Source of the DNA: Sciscionella marina DSM 45152
Lineage (GTDB): Bacteria > Actinomycetota > Actinomycetes > Mycobacteriales > Pseudonocardiaceae
Reading direction: 5' to 3'
Length of the DNA: 64,000 nt
Assembly (NCBI RefSeq): GCF_000379465.1
Contig: NZ_KB905458.1
Location: forward strand, 1 to 64,000
This document shows, piece after piece, positions 52,970 to 62,233 of this stretch. The translations under genes and the position numbers were made by a program. Below the pieces are notes generated by a model. The model worked only from the letters and a program-made list of their open reading frames with translations, had not been told where the DNA came from and searched no databases. Position 1 is the stretch's first letter. Each line of letters opens with the position of its first letter.

Positions 52970-53436
52970 GGCCGCACCCACATGCCGGTCTTGCCGCCCT
53001 CCTTGCGCAGCACCCGGACGCCGTCGAGCACCGCGGCCGGATCGACCGCCTTGACCATGTCGTGCAGCGCGAGGCCCGCGACGGTCACCGCGGTCAGCGC
53101 CTCCATCTCCACCCCGGTGCGGTCCGCGGTCTTCACCTCGGCGGTCAGCTCGATCGTCTCGGTACCCAGTTCCAGGGTGACCTGCGCACCGGTGATCGCG
53201 ATCGGGTGGCACAGCGGGATCAGATCCGGGGTGCGCTTGGCGCCCATGATCCCGGCGATCCGCGCGGTGGCGAGCGCGTCGGATTTGGGCAGTGCATCGT
53301 CGCGCAGCAGGTCGACGACCTCCGCCGTGGTGCGCATGGTGGCCGCCGCGATGGCGCGGCGCGCGCTCGCCTGCTTCGCGGAGACGTCCACCATGTGCGC
53401 GGCGCCCTCGTCGTCCAGATGGGTCAGCTCGTCCAC
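52966..53436 (-). CDS. moaC: cyclic pyranopterin monophosphate synthase
   Basis: MoaC completes the first step of molybdenum cofactor synthesis started by MoaA. The 156-aa protein has MVDVSAKQASARRAIAAATM, LIPLCHPIAITGAQVTLEL, VEMEALTAVTVAGLALHDMVKAVD and GGKTGMW, all conserved in the family. It is the first gene of moaC-mog-moaE, 9 bp downstream of the malic enzyme stop on the same strand. Confidence 0.96.
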   Translation of the reverse strand: MDELTHLDDEGAAHMVDVSAKQASARRAIAAATMRTTAEVVDLLRDDALPKSDALATARIAGIMGAKRTPDLIPLCHPIAITGAQVTLELGTETIELTAEVKTADRTGVEMEALTAVTVAGLALHDMVKAVDPAAVLDGVRVLRKEGGKTGMWVRP

Positions 53437-53445
53437 GGTTCGAGT

Positions 53446-54840
53446 CTAAGCCGAGGGTTTGTGCTGCGCGGCCTTGCGTACCGAGTCCGCGACCGCCTTG
53501 GAGACGGCGTGGTCGAACACGCTCGGGATGATGAACGAGGGGTTCAGCCGCTCCCCGTCGACCACATCGGCGAGCGCATCGGCCGCGGCGAGCAGCACAT
53601 CGTCGGTGATGTCCGTGGCCTGCGCGTCGAGCAGTCCGCGGAACACCCCGGGGAAGGCGAGCACGTTGTTGATCTGGTTCGGGAAATCGGAGCGGCCGGT
53701 GGCCACCACCGCGGCGTGTTTCTGCGCCTCGATCGGGTCGACCTCGGGATCCGGGTTGGCCAGGCCGAACACGATCGCGTCCTCGGCCATGGTCGCGACC
53801 TGCTCGGCACCGAACAGGTTCGGCGCGGAGACCCCGATGAACACGTCCGCGCCCACCAGCGCCTCGTGCAGTCCGCCGGTGAATCCCGCGGAGTTGGTGT
53901 GCTCGGCGATCCAGGCCAGGTTCTCGTCCAGCTCGCCGCGCTCCGGGTACACCGCCCCGTCCACATCGATCGCGATGATGTCCTTGGGCTGCTTCTGCAG
54001 CAGCAGCCGGATGATCGCCGAACCGGCCGCGCCGACCCCGCACACCACGATCTTGCACTGCTCGATCGGCTTGTTCACCACGCGCAGCGCGTTGCGCAGG
54101 GCGCCGACCACCACGATCGCGGTGCCGTGCTGATCGTCGTGGAACACCGGAATGTCGAGTTTGTCCCGCAGCCTGCGCTCGATCTCGAAGCACCGGGGTG
54201 CGGCGATGTCCTCGAGGTTGATCCCGCCGTAGACCGGGGCGAGCAGCTCGCAGGTGCGGATGATCTCCTCGGTGTCCTGGGTGTCCAGGCAGACCGGCCA
54301 GGCGTCCACATCGGCGAACCGCTTGAACAGGGCGGCCTTGCCCTCCATCACCGGGAGCGCGGCGGCGGGGCCGATGTTGCCGAGACCGAGCACCGCGGAA
54401 CCGTCGGTGACCACGGCGACCGTGTTGCGCTTGATGGTCAGCCTGCGCGCGTCCTCGGGGTTCTCCGCGATGTCCGTACACACCCGGGCCACGCCGGGGG
54501 TGTAGGCGCGGGAGAGATCATCACGGTTGCGCAGCTGCACCTTCGAGGAGATCTCGATCTTGCCGCCGATGTGGATCAGGAACGTGCGGTCCGAGACCTT
54601 GCGCACCCGCACCCCGGGAAGCGTGCCGATGGCGTCGGTGATGTCCTGCGCGTGCTCGGTCGACATCGCATCGCAGGTGATGTCGATGACCGTCATTTCC
54701 GGGTGCGAGTCGACGACGTCGAACGCCGTGATCACCCCACCTACCTGGCCCACCGCCGTCGTGAGGTCACCAGCGGCCCGCGCGGTCGGCGGGATCTCGG
54801 CGCGGACGGTGATGGCATAACCAGGGCCAGGTGCCGGCAT
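53446..54840 (-). CDS. malic enzyme (NAD-type) with N-terminal ACT-like domain
   Basis: The enzyme decarboxylates malate to pyruvate. About 80 N-terminal residues resemble an ACT regulatory domain ([37 protein letters not shown]). The malic enzyme proper follows with [38 protein letters not shown] (metal/substrate Lys), FHDDQHGTA and the NAD-binding GVGAAGSA. 464 aa is normal for this bacterial type. It is placed before moaC and probably co-transcribed, though without a metabolic link. Confidence 0.93.
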   Translation of the reverse strand: MPAPGPGYAITVRAEIPPTARAAGDLTTAVGQVGGVITAFDVVDSHPEMTVIDITCDAMSTEHAQDITDAIGTLPGVRVRKVSDRTFLIHIGGKIEISSKVQLRNRDDLSRAYTPGVARVCTDIAENPEDARRLTIKRNTVAVVTDGSAVLGLGNIGPAAALPVMEGKAALFKRFADVDAWPVCLDTQDTEEIIRTCELLAPVYGGINLEDIAAPRCFEIERRLRDKLDIPVFHDDQHGTAIVVVGALRNALRVVNKPIEQCKIVVCGVGAAGSAIIRLLLQKQPKDIIAIDVDGAVYPERGELDENLAWIAEHTNSAGFTGGLHEALVGADVFIGVSAPNLFGAEQVATMAEDAIVFGLANPDPEVDPIEAQKHAAVVATGRSDFPNQINNVLAFPGVFRGLLDAQATDITDDVLLAAADALADVVDGERLNPSFIIPSVFDHAVSKAVADSVRKAAQHKPSA

Positions 54841-54875
54841 TGCGTTCCCCTAAATGTTCGAGTGCGTACTGGAGT

Positions 54876-55061
54876 TCAGTCCTGTTTCCAGTTGATTTCC
54901 GTCTCGGGGTGCACGTACGGCAGATCGTCGACCGGGAACGTCACCTCACCGAACGGCGAAAGCGAACCCTGGCGGTCCGCGGCGAGCTCGGTCACCGGAT
55001 GACCGTCGCCCTGCGGCCAGGCCGGGTCGACGTTCTTGCTGCGTTGCACTTCTTTCGCCAT
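54876..55061 (-). CDS. small conserved-looking protein (61 aa)
   Basis: This tiny soluble protein begins MAKEVQRSKNVDPAWPQGDG and ends VHPETEINWKQD. AAGGAGGAACC directly before the ATG is an excellent ribosome site. It occupies the position of the small hypothetical Rv0863 between the moa and helicase genes in M. tuberculosis; whether they are homologous I cannot confirm. Function is unknown. Confidence 0.75.
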   Translation of the reverse strand: MAKEVQRSKNVDPAWPQGDGHPVTELAADRQGSLSPFGEVTFPVDDLPYVHPETEINWKQD

Positions 55062-55199
55062 GGTTCCTCCTTGCGCGCGCGATACCGCAATTTTGCCGCA
55101 TGCCGGATCACCCCTCCAGTTCGCCCGTCCCCTACCGTGGCGCAGCAGACACCGCGACCGCTCCTGCCCGAAGCCGACCGGCCCGCTACCGTGGCGTAG

Positions 55200-57467
55200 G
55201 TGACCGAGTCGGTGACCTTGCTCGCGTGGCTGCTCGAGCGACCCAGGCAGGCGATCGTCGCGTTGCTGCGCGATCGCCCGGATCTGGCGAGCCCCGTCCC
55301 GCAGAACACGCGCATCCTGGCGACCCGGGCGGGCAGCAGGACCTCGGTGGCCCGCGCCTGTGATCGGCTCAATGCGTTCGAGCTCGCCGTACTGGAGGCG
55401 GCGGTGCTCTGCGAGGCGGATACCCGGCCTGCGACACGCGCCGGGCTCGCCGCGTGGTTCGGCCCCGAAGTACGCGCCGAGGACCTGGACACCACCGTCG
55501 AACGGCTGCGCGAGCTGGCCCTGTTCTGGGGCGAGGATCCGTACCAGGTTCCCGGCGCGGTCCGCGAGGTGACCGGGGAGTTCCCCGCCGGTCTGGGACG
55601 CGCCGTGGACTCCTTCGCCGAGACGGATATCACCGCCGAGCTCGCCGCGCTGGACGAGAAGCAGCGCGGGCTCGTGGAGACCCTGGCCGCGGGCCCGCCG
55701 ATCGGCCAGACGAGGGACGCGGCGAAGCTGGTGCCGATCGAGCAGGCGCGCACCCCCGTGCAGGCGCTGCTGGCGCGCGGAATGTTGCTGCGCCGCGATG
55801 AACAGACGGTCGAGCTGCCGAGGCAGGTCGCGCTCGCGGTGCGCGGGGAGTATCCGATCGGCCGGGTCAGCGCACGGGCCCCGGTCCCGGCGACCGTGCC
55901 GCGTTCGGCCGCGGAGGTGGACAAGGCCGCGGCCGGGGAGGCGATGACGCTGCTCCGGCACGCCGAGGCCATCCTCACCACCTGGTCGCACACCCCCGCC
56001 GCACTGCTGCGTTCCGGCGGGGCGGCGGTTCGGGACCTGCGCAAACTGGTCAAGGAACTGGATGTGGACGAGCAGCGGGTGAGCCTGCTCGTCGAAGTGC
56101 TCACCGGGGCCGGGCTCGCCGCGACCGATCAGGACGCCGGGGTGTGGGTGCCCACGACCGCGGCGGATGGCTGGTTCGCCGCCGATCCGGCGACGCGCTG
56201 GGCGACCCTGGCCGGGGCGTGGCTCGAGTTACCGCGGCTGCCCTGGCTCGCCGGGCTCAAGGACGCCAAGGACCGCGCCATCGCCCCGCTCACCGAGGAG
56301 TTGCACCGCCCGCTCGCGCCCGAATCGCGGCGCATGGTGCTCGAGGCGATCGCCGAACTCGGCCCGGGTACCGCGCTCGACGGGCCGGACACGCTGATCG
56401 CCCTGCTCAACTGGCGCACCCCGAGGCAGTCGAGCAAGCTGCGGGACAAGGCGATCATCGAGACCATCCGCGAGGCCACTGCCCTGGGCGTTCTCGCCCT
56501 CGGCGCGTGCGGCACCCCCGGTCGCGCGCTGCTCACCGAACTCGATTCGGCGGCCGCGGCGATGGCCGGGGCACTGCCCGATCCGGTCGAGCACATCCTG
56601 GTGCAGGCCGATCTCACCGCGATCGCGCCCGGCCCCCTGGAACCCGAGCTCGCCGCCGCGATGAGCCTGGTCGGGGATGTGGAATCGGCGGGTGGGGCCA
56701 CCGTGTACCGGATCGGCGAGTCCAGCGTCCGGCGCGCCCTCGATGCCGGGCGCAGCGCCGCTGAACTGCACGAACTGTTCCGGGTGCACTCCGCGACCCC
56801 GGTCCCGCAATCGCTTTCCTATCTCATCGACGATGTCGCGCGGAAACACGGTCAGCTGCGCGGCGGCATGGCCGGTTCCTTCCTGCGCAGCACCGATCCC
56901 GCGCTGCTCGCCGAGGTGCTGGCCGGTCCGGCGGCCGCGCGGCTGGAGCTGCGCAGGATCGCCGATGAGGTGGTGATCAGCCCCGCACCATTGGTCGACG
57001 TGCTGGATGTGCTGCGCGAACACGGCTACTCCCCGATCGCCGAGGGACCGGACGGGCAGCTGCTCGATCTGCGCCCACCCGGGCGCAGGGTGCCCGCCCG
57101 CTCGGCGAACCGGACGCACCGCAGCCAGCCCGAGCCGCCCGATCCGGACCGGCTCGCCGAGGCCGTGGACAGCATGCGCGCCGCGGACCGGGCCGCCGCG
57201 GCCAAGCGCGGGGCCGCCGTGGCCGCGCTGTCCGGGGCGGGCGCCTCGGACACCCTCAGTGCCACGCTGAGCGCGCTGCGCGATGCGGTGCGCGAACGGG
57301 AGACCGTCTGGGTCGGCCTCGTGGACACCCGCGGAACCGCGAGCCAGCACGTGCTCGTACCCACCAGGCTCGGCGGCGGAGTGCTCGAGGGTGAGGACCC
57401 GGACACCGGGGAAGCCACCCGGCTGCCGCTGCACCTGATCACCACGGTGGCCACCGTGACGGACTGA
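55200..57467 (+). CDS. helicase-associated (XPB N-terminal-like) protein
   Basis: The large 755-aa protein is alanine- and leucine-rich with repeated winged-helix-like segments. It ends in SVRRALDAGRSAAELHELFRVHSATPVPQSLSYLIDDVARKHGQLR and a region on WVGLVDTRGTASQHVLVPTRLGGGVLEGED that resembles a WYL-like ligand domain. This is the family placed directly before the XPB gene in actinobacteria (Rv0862c). It probably acts with that helicase. The GTG at 55200 is the start; two copies of CTACCGTGGCG[C/T]AG, 54 bp apart (55132 and 55186), lie just upstream. Confidence 0.85.
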   Translation: MTESVTLLAWLLERPRQAIVALLRDRPDLASPVPQNTRILATRAGSRTSVARACDRLNAFELAVLEAAVLCEADTRPATRAGLAAWFGPEVRAEDLDTTVERLRELALFWGEDPYQVPGAVREVTGEFPAGLGRAVDSFAETDITAELAALDEKQRGLVETLAAGPPIGQTRDAAKLVPIEQARTPVQALLARGMLLRRDEQTVELPRQVALAVRGEYPIGRVSARAPVPATVPRSAAEVDKAAAGEAMTLLRHAEAILTTWSHTPAALLRSGGAAVRDLRKLVKELDVDEQRVSLLVEVLTGAGLAATDQDAGVWVPTTAADGWFAADPATRWATLAGAWLELPRLPWLAGLKDAKDRAIAPLTEELHRPLAPESRRMVLEAIAELGPGTALDGPDTLIALLNWRTPRQSSKLRDKAIIETIREATALGVLALGACGTPGRALLTELDSAAAAMAGALPDPVEHILVQADLTAIAPGPLEPELAAAMSLVGDVESAGGATVYRIGESSVRRALDAGRSAAELHELFRVHSATPVPQSLSYLIDDVARKHGQLRGGMAGSFLRSTDPALLAEVLAGPAAARLELRRIADEVVISPAPLVDVLDVLREHGYSPIAEGPDGQLLDLRPPGRRVPARSANRTHRSQPEPPDPDRLAEAVDSMRAADRAAAAKRGAAVAALSGAGASDTLSATLSALRDAVRERETVWVGLVDTRGTASQHVLVPTRLGGGVLEGEDPDTGEATRLPLHLITTVATVTD

Positions 57468-57498
57468 CCAGCGAGACCACTCAGGCACACTGGTAGTC

Positions 57499-59139
57499 AT
57501 GAGCAATGGGCCGTTGATCGTGCAGTCCGACAAGACCGTGCTGCTCGAGGTCGATCAGGACGGCGCGGAGCAGGCGCGCACCGCGATCGCGCCGTTCGCC
57601 GAACTCGAACGCGCACCCGAGCACGTACACACCTACCGGATCACCCCGCTGGCGCTATGGAACGCGCGCGCGGCAGGACACGACGCCGAGCAGGTGGTCG
57701 ACGCGCTCGTCTCGAACTCGCGGTTCCCCGTTCCGCAGCCGCTGCTGGTGGACATCGTGGACACGATGGGCCGGTTCGGGCGGCTGTCCATCGCGAACCA
57801 TCCCGCGCACGGACTCGTGCTCAGCACCACCGACCGGCCGGTGCTCGAGGAGATACTGCGGAACAAGAAGATCGTCCCGATGCTCGGCTCGCGCATCGAT
57901 GAGGACACGGTCATCGTGCACCCCTCCGAGCGCGGCAGACTCAAACAGCAACTGCTCAAGGTCGGCTGGCCCGCCGAGGACCTGGCCGGCTACGTGGACG
58001 GCGAGGCGCACCCGATCAGCCTGCACGAGGAGGGCTGGGCGCTGCGTGATTACCAGCGGCAGGCGGCGAAGGCCTTCTGGGACGGCGGTTCCGGGGTGGT
58101 CGTGCTGCCCTGTGGCGCGGGCAAGACTCTGGTCGGCGCGGCCGCGATGGCCCAGGCGGAGGCCACCACACTGATCCTGGTCACCAACACCGTGGCCGGG
58201 CGGCAGTGGAAACGCGAGCTGGTGGCGCGCACCTCGCTGACCGAGGACGAGATCGGCGAATACTCCGGTGAACGCAAAGAGATCCGGCCGATCACCATCG
58301 CCACGTATCAGGTGATCACCAGGCGCACCAAGGGCGAGTACCGCCACCTGGAACTGTTCGACTCACGGGACTGGGGCCTCGTCGTCTACGACGAGGTGCA
58401 CCTGTTGCCCGCTCCGGTGTTCCGGATGACCGCGGACCTGCAGTCGCGGCGCCGCCTCGGACTCACCGCGACCCTGGTGCGCGAGGACGGCAGGGAAGGC
58501 GATGTGTTCTCGCTGATCGGGCCGAAGCGATTCGACGTGCCCTGGCGGGACATCGAGGCGCAGGGCTGGATCGCGCCCGCCGAATGCATCGAGGTGCGGA
58601 CCACCATGACCGAGGCCGAACGGCTGCGGTACGCCACGGCGGAATCCGATGAGCGCTACAGGATCTGTTCCACCGCGCGCACCAAGCTCCCCGTCGTGCG
58701 GTCCATTGTGGACAAACACGTCGGGGAACCGACCCTGGTCATCGGTGCCTATCTGGATCAGCTCGACGAACTGGGTGGCGAGCTGGACTGCCCGGTCATC
58801 CAGGGTTCCACCAAGAACTCCGAGCGGGAGAAGCTGTTCGACCAGTTCCGCAACGGTGAGCTGAGCACCCTCGTGGTGTCCAAGGTGGCCAACTTCTCCA
58901 TCGACCTCCCCGAGGCCACCGTTGCGATCCAGGTTTCCGGAACCTTCGGCTCACGCCAGGAGGAGGCGCAGCGGCTCGGCAGGTTGTTGCGCCCCAAGGA
59001 AGACGGGCGCCAGGCGCACTTCTACTCGGTGGTCGCCAGGGACACCCTGGACACCGACTACGCCGCACACCGGCAGCGGTTCCTCGCCGAGCAGGGGTAC
59101 GCCTACACCATCACCGACGCGGACGATCTGCGGACATAA
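57499..59139 (+). CDS. XPB/Rad25-type DNA helicase
   Basis: This 3'-5' superfamily 2 helicase of the XPB (ERCC3) type is found in bacteria such as M. tuberculosis (Rv0861c) and is thought to act in repair. The 546-aa protein has an N-terminal damage-recognition-like region, Walker A LPCGAGKTLVGAA, DEVH box VVYDEVHLLPAP, the RED motif ATLVREDGREGD characteristic of XPB, and motif VI EAQRLGRLLRPKEDGRQAHFYS. It lies 31 bp after its partner gene. Confidence 0.94.
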   Translation: MSNGPLIVQSDKTVLLEVDQDGAEQARTAIAPFAELERAPEHVHTYRITPLALWNARAAGHDAEQVVDALVSNSRFPVPQPLLVDIVDTMGRFGRLSIANHPAHGLVLSTTDRPVLEEILRNKKIVPMLGSRIDEDTVIVHPSERGRLKQQLLKVGWPAEDLAGYVDGEAHPISLHEEGWALRDYQRQAAKAFWDGGSGVVVLPCGAGKTLVGAAAMAQAEATTLILVTNTVAGRQWKRELVARTSLTEDEIGEYSGERKEIRPITIATYQVITRRTKGEYRHLELFDSRDWGLVVYDEVHLLPAPVFRMTADLQSRRRLGLTATLVREDGREGDVFSLIGPKRFDVPWRDIEAQGWIAPAECIEVRTTMTEAERLRYATAESDERYRICSTARTKLPVVRSIVDKHVGEPTLVIGAYLDQLDELGGELDCPVIQGSTKNSEREKLFDQFRNGELSTLVVSKVANFSIDLPEATVAIQVSGTFGSRQEEAQRLGRLLRPKEDGRQAHFYSVVARDTLDTDYAAHRQRFLAEQGYAYTITDADDLRT

Positions 59140-59222
59140 GACCGTCCAGTACGGTATCGCGAAGACAGTACTGGACTGTATCGTCACATGGCCCCGTGCG
59201 GTATCGGTTCACCACTCGCGGC

Positions 59223-59981
59223 TCAGCGCGGCATGCGGCGCCAGATCGATTGCGGGACGAAGCGCAGCAGGCCGAAAACCAGGCGCAGCACCGGCGGCAC
59301 CCACACGAGGCGTTTTCCCTTGCGCAGCGCGGTAACCGTAGCCGCGGCGACCTGATCGGGGGTACTGGAGAACGGGGCGGGATCGACCGCGGCGGCCATC
59401 CGCCCGTGCACGTATCCCGGGCGCACGAGCAGCAGCCGTGCCCCGCTGCCGTGCAGTGCGTCGGCGAGCCCGTTCGCGAATCCGTCCAGCCCGGCCTTGG
59501 CGGCGCCGTAGACGTAGTTCGCCCTGCGCACCCGGATCCCGGCGACCGAGGAGAACACCACCATGGTCCCGCTGCCCTGCTTTTCACTGCCCTGCTTTTC
59601 ACTGCCCCGCGCGCGCAGCAGGTTCGCCAGATGGGTGAGCACGCTGATCTGCGCCACGTAGTCGGTGTGCGTGATCGCGAGCGCGTGCTCGGCCTCGCGT
59701 TCGGCCCGCTGCTGGTCGCCGAGAATGCCGAAGGCGAGCACCACCACGTCGAACGGGCCGTGCCGCTCGCTCAGTCCGGTGAGTAGTTCCTCGTGTTCGC
59801 CTACCGCGTCGGCATCGAACTCGGCCCTGGTCACGGTGCCCGCCCCGGCCGCGCGCAGTGCTTGTTCCTCGGCGTCGAGTTCGGTGCTGCGCCGCGCGGC
59901 GAGCACCACCTTCTCCGGGGCGAGCCGCTTGGCGATGGCGAGGCCGATCTCGCTGCGCCCGCCGAGTACGAGCAGGTTCAC
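59223..59981 (-). CDS. dprE2: decaprenylphosphoryl-2-keto-ribose reductase
   Basis: DprE2 reduces DPX to decaprenylphosphoryl arabinose, completing the DprE1 reaction. This 252-aa SDR has NLLVLGGRSEIGLAIAKRL, VLAFGILGDQQ, SSVAGIRVRRANYVYGAAKAGLDGF (Ser, Tyr, Lys) and RPGYVHGRMA, which match DprE2. A GTG start at 59981 with GGAGG upstream overlaps the previous stop (GTGA). An imperfect tandem repeat encodes GSEKQ twice in a loop (about 59575-59606), unusual for the family. It is separated from dprE1 by 8 kb. Confidence 0.88.
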   Translation of the reverse strand: MNLLVLGGRSEIGLAIAKRLAPEKVVLAARRSTELDAEEQALRAAGAGTVTRAEFDADAVGEHEELLTGLSERHGPFDVVVLAFGILGDQQRAEREAEHALAITHTDYVAQISVLTHLANLLRARGSEKQGSEKQGSGTMVVFSSVAGIRVRRANYVYGAAKAGLDGFANGLADALHGSGARLLLVRPGYVHGRMAAAVDPAPFSSTPDQVAAATVTALRKGKRLVWVPPVLRLVFGLLRFVPQSIWRRMPR

Positions 59982-60787
59982 CGTTCCTCCAGTACCGCAT
60001 CGGTGAAGGCGGGCCAGCATTCCTTGGCCCATTCCCCGAACGGGCGGTCGGTGAGCGCGACCGCGGCCAGCCGGGCATCCGGGTCCACCCAGAGGAAGGT
60101 GCCGGACTGCCCGAAGTGGCCGAAGGTGCGCGGGGACGAGCGGGTACCGGTCCAGTGCGGCTGTTTGTGCGCGCGCAGCTCGAGTCCGAGCCCCCAGTCG
60201 TTCGGGCGCTGAATACCGTAGCCGGGAAGTACCCCGTCGAGCCCGGGGAAGTGCACCGTGGTCGCGGATTCGTAGGTCTCCCGGGCGATCAGGCTCGGGT
60301 TCAGCAGCTCACCGGCGAACACGGCGAGCTCGGCGGCCGTGGACACCGCACCCGCGCCTGCCGAACCGCGCAGTTCGGTGGCCACCAGCCCGAGCGGCAC
60401 GCACACCGCCTCGCGCAGGTACTCGGCGAACGGCATCTCACAGGCAGCCGCGATGGTCTCGGCGAGCACGGCGAACCCGGTGTTGGAGTAGATCCGCCTG
60501 GTCCCCGGTTCCGCCTGCACCCGTTCGGAGTCGAAGGCGAGCCCGCTGGTGTGCGCGAGCAGATGGTGCACCGTGGATCCGTCCGGACCGGCGGGCTGAT
60601 CCAGCTCGATCGCGCCCTCCTCGAGCGCGATGAGGGCCGCGTACGCGCTGAGCAGCTTGGTCACCGAGGCGAGCTCGAACACCCGGTGCGGTTCACCGCC
60701 GGTGGCCGCCACGGTGCCGTCCCCGCGCACGACCGCGGCCGCGGCATGATCGACCGGCCAGCTCTGCACCAACTGCACGCTTCGCAT
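59978..60787 (-). CDS. beta-lactamase-family serine hydrolase (cytoplasmic)
   Basis: This 269-aa protein lacks a signal peptide and has SVTK (SxxK) in FELASVTKLLSAYAAL, YSNTGFAVLAE (YxN) and a C-terminal HFGQSGTFLWVDP. It is of the class C esterase type, shorter than usual. Its substrate is unknown. Overlap of its stop with dprE2 suggests one transcript. Confidence 0.88.
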   Translation of the reverse strand: MRSVQLVQSWPVDHAAAAVVRGDGTVAATGGEPHRVFELASVTKLLSAYAALIALEEGAIELDQPAGPDGSTVHHLLAHTSGLAFDSERVQAEPGTRRIYSNTGFAVLAETIAAACEMPFAEYLREAVCVPLGLVATELRGSAGAGAVSTAAELAVFAGELLNPSLIARETYESATTVHFPGLDGVLPGYGIQRPNDWGLGLELRAHKQPHWTGTRSSPRTFGHFGQSGTFLWVDPDARLAAVALTDRPFGEWAKECWPAFTDAVLEER

Positions 60788-60838
60788 ACCGATCAACAGT
60801 ACTTCTGCGATGATCACCCCGAGCCAAGGAGGTGCGCG

Positions 60839-61786
60839 GTGGCCGAAACCATCGGTGTGTACGCCATTCCGCTGCGGAACCGGTTCCGCGGCATCACCGT
60901 CCGCGAGGGAATGATCCTGCGCGGGCCCGCGGGCTACGGGGAATTCTGCCCGTTCGCGGACTACGATGCCGCCGAGTCCGCCCCGTGGCTGCGCTGCGCC
61001 CTGGAATCCGCGAACGAGGGCTGGCCGGAACCGGTGCGCGAGCGGATCCCGGTCAACTGCACGGTTCCCGTGGTCGCGCCGGAACTCGCCAAGCAGCTCG
61101 TGGCCGAATCCGGTTGCCGCACCGCGAAGGTGAAGGTGGCCGATCCGCGAAGCGAGCTCACCGAGGACATCGACCGGGTCGCCGCGGTGCGCGAGGCACT
61201 CGGCCCGGCGGGCGCGATCCGGGTGGACGCGAACTGCGCCTGGCCGGTGGACACCGCGGCGACCGCGATCGCCGCACTGGACAAGGCCGCGGGCGGGCTC
61301 GAATACGTGGAGCAGCCGTGCGCGAGCATCGAGGAACTGGCCGCGGTCCGGTCCAGGGTCGAGGTGCCGATCGCGGCGGACGAGTCGATCCGGCGGGCCG
61401 AGGATCCGCTGCGGGTGGCGGTCGCCGGGGCCGCCGATATCGCGGTGCTCAAGGTCGCCCCGCTCGGCGGGGTGCACCAGGCGCTGCGGGTCGCCGAGGC
61501 CTGCGGGCTGCCCTGCGTGGTCTCCTCCGCGGTGGAGACGAGTATCGGCCTGGCCGCGGGGCTCGCGCTTGCCGGTGCGCTCCCCGAGCTCGACTACGCC
61601 TGCGGGCTCGGCACCCTTTCCCTGCTGCGCGGGGATATCGTGCCCGAACCGCTGCACGTGGAACACGGCTACCTCCCGGTGCCCCGCGCCCCGCAGGCTC
61701 CCGAAGCACTGCACGAATTCACGGCCGATCACCCCAGTACCGAACGCTGGCTGCGCCGGCTCGGTGAAGTGGAAGGGAATCTCTGA
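60839..61786 (+). CDS. menC: o-succinylbenzoate synthase
   Basis: MenC dehydrates SHCHC in menaquinone synthesis. This 315-aa enolase-superfamily protein of the actinobacterial type shows the catalytic Lys pair in AKVKVADPR, IRVDANCAWPVD (Asp), YVEQPCASIEEL (Glu), PIAADESI (Asp) and VLKVAPLGGV (Lys). GTG 60839 with AAGGAGG upstream starts it. It overlaps the hotdog thioesterase gene (TGATG). The remaining men genes are not in the window. Confidence 0.92.
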   Translation: MAETIGVYAIPLRNRFRGITVREGMILRGPAGYGEFCPFADYDAAESAPWLRCALESANEGWPEPVRERIPVNCTVPVVAPELAKQLVAESGCRTAKVKVADPRSELTEDIDRVAAVREALGPAGAIRVDANCAWPVDTAATAIAALDKAAGGLEYVEQPCASIEELAAVRSRVEVPIAADESIRRAEDPLRVAVAGAADIAVLKVAPLGGVHQALRVAEACGLPCVVSSAVETSIGLAAGLALAGALPELDYACGLGTLSLLRGDIVPEPLHVEHGYLPVPRAPQAPEALHEFTADHPSTERWLRRLGEVEGNL

Positions 61787-62181
61787 TGTTCAGCCATCCA
61801 TTCCGGGTTCGCTACAGCGAATGCGATCAGCAGGGCGTGGTGTTCAACGGGCACTACCTGTTCTATTACGATCAGGCGCTGCTGGAGCTGTTCCGTTCCT
61901 TCGGCTACGCCTGGGACGAATTGCCCCACTGCGATATCGTCGTCGCGGAATCCACGCTGAAATACCGGGCGAGCACCACATTCGACGAACTGCTCGACGT
62001 GTGCATGCCGGTCTCCCATGTCGGTAACACCAGCCTGATCATCGAGCCGCGTTTCGAAGTGGACGGACAGCTGCGCGTCGAAGGCACCGTGCGGCACGTG
62101 TTCATCGATCCCGACACCTTCAAGCCGACCCCCATTCCCCCGGAGCTGCGAGACCCGCTCGAGGGTGCTTCCCAGGGTTGA
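61786..62181 (+). CDS. hotdog-fold acyl-CoA thioesterase, possible DHNA-CoA thioesterase
   Basis: This 131-aa protein of the 4-hydroxybenzoyl-CoA thioesterase family has HPFRVRYSECDQQGVVFNGHYLFYYDQALLELFR (Asp active-site type) and TLKYRASTTFDELLDV. Its ATG overlaps the menC stop, so translation is coupled. A 1,4-dihydroxy-2-naphthoyl-CoA thioesterase is needed in the same pathway, which makes that role attractive, but it is inferred from position. Confidence 0.85.
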   Translation: MFSHPFRVRYSECDQQGVVFNGHYLFYYDQALLELFRSFGYAWDELPHCDIVVAESTLKYRASTTFDELLDVCMPVSHVGNTSLIIEPRFEVDGQLRVEGTVRHVFIDPDTFKPTPIPPELRDPLEGASQG

Positions 62182-62233
62182 CGGCAGGGTTCTCCCCGAT
62201 GTGCCGTCCCGCCGGGACCGCGATCGTCGGGAC

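Noticed and set aside
55132-55199. Direct repeat CTACCGTGGCG[C/T]AG upstream of the helicase-associated gene
   Set aside because: Two copies 54 bp apart without symmetry or a clear promoter relation. It may be chance or a small duplication, so it is noted but not called a site.
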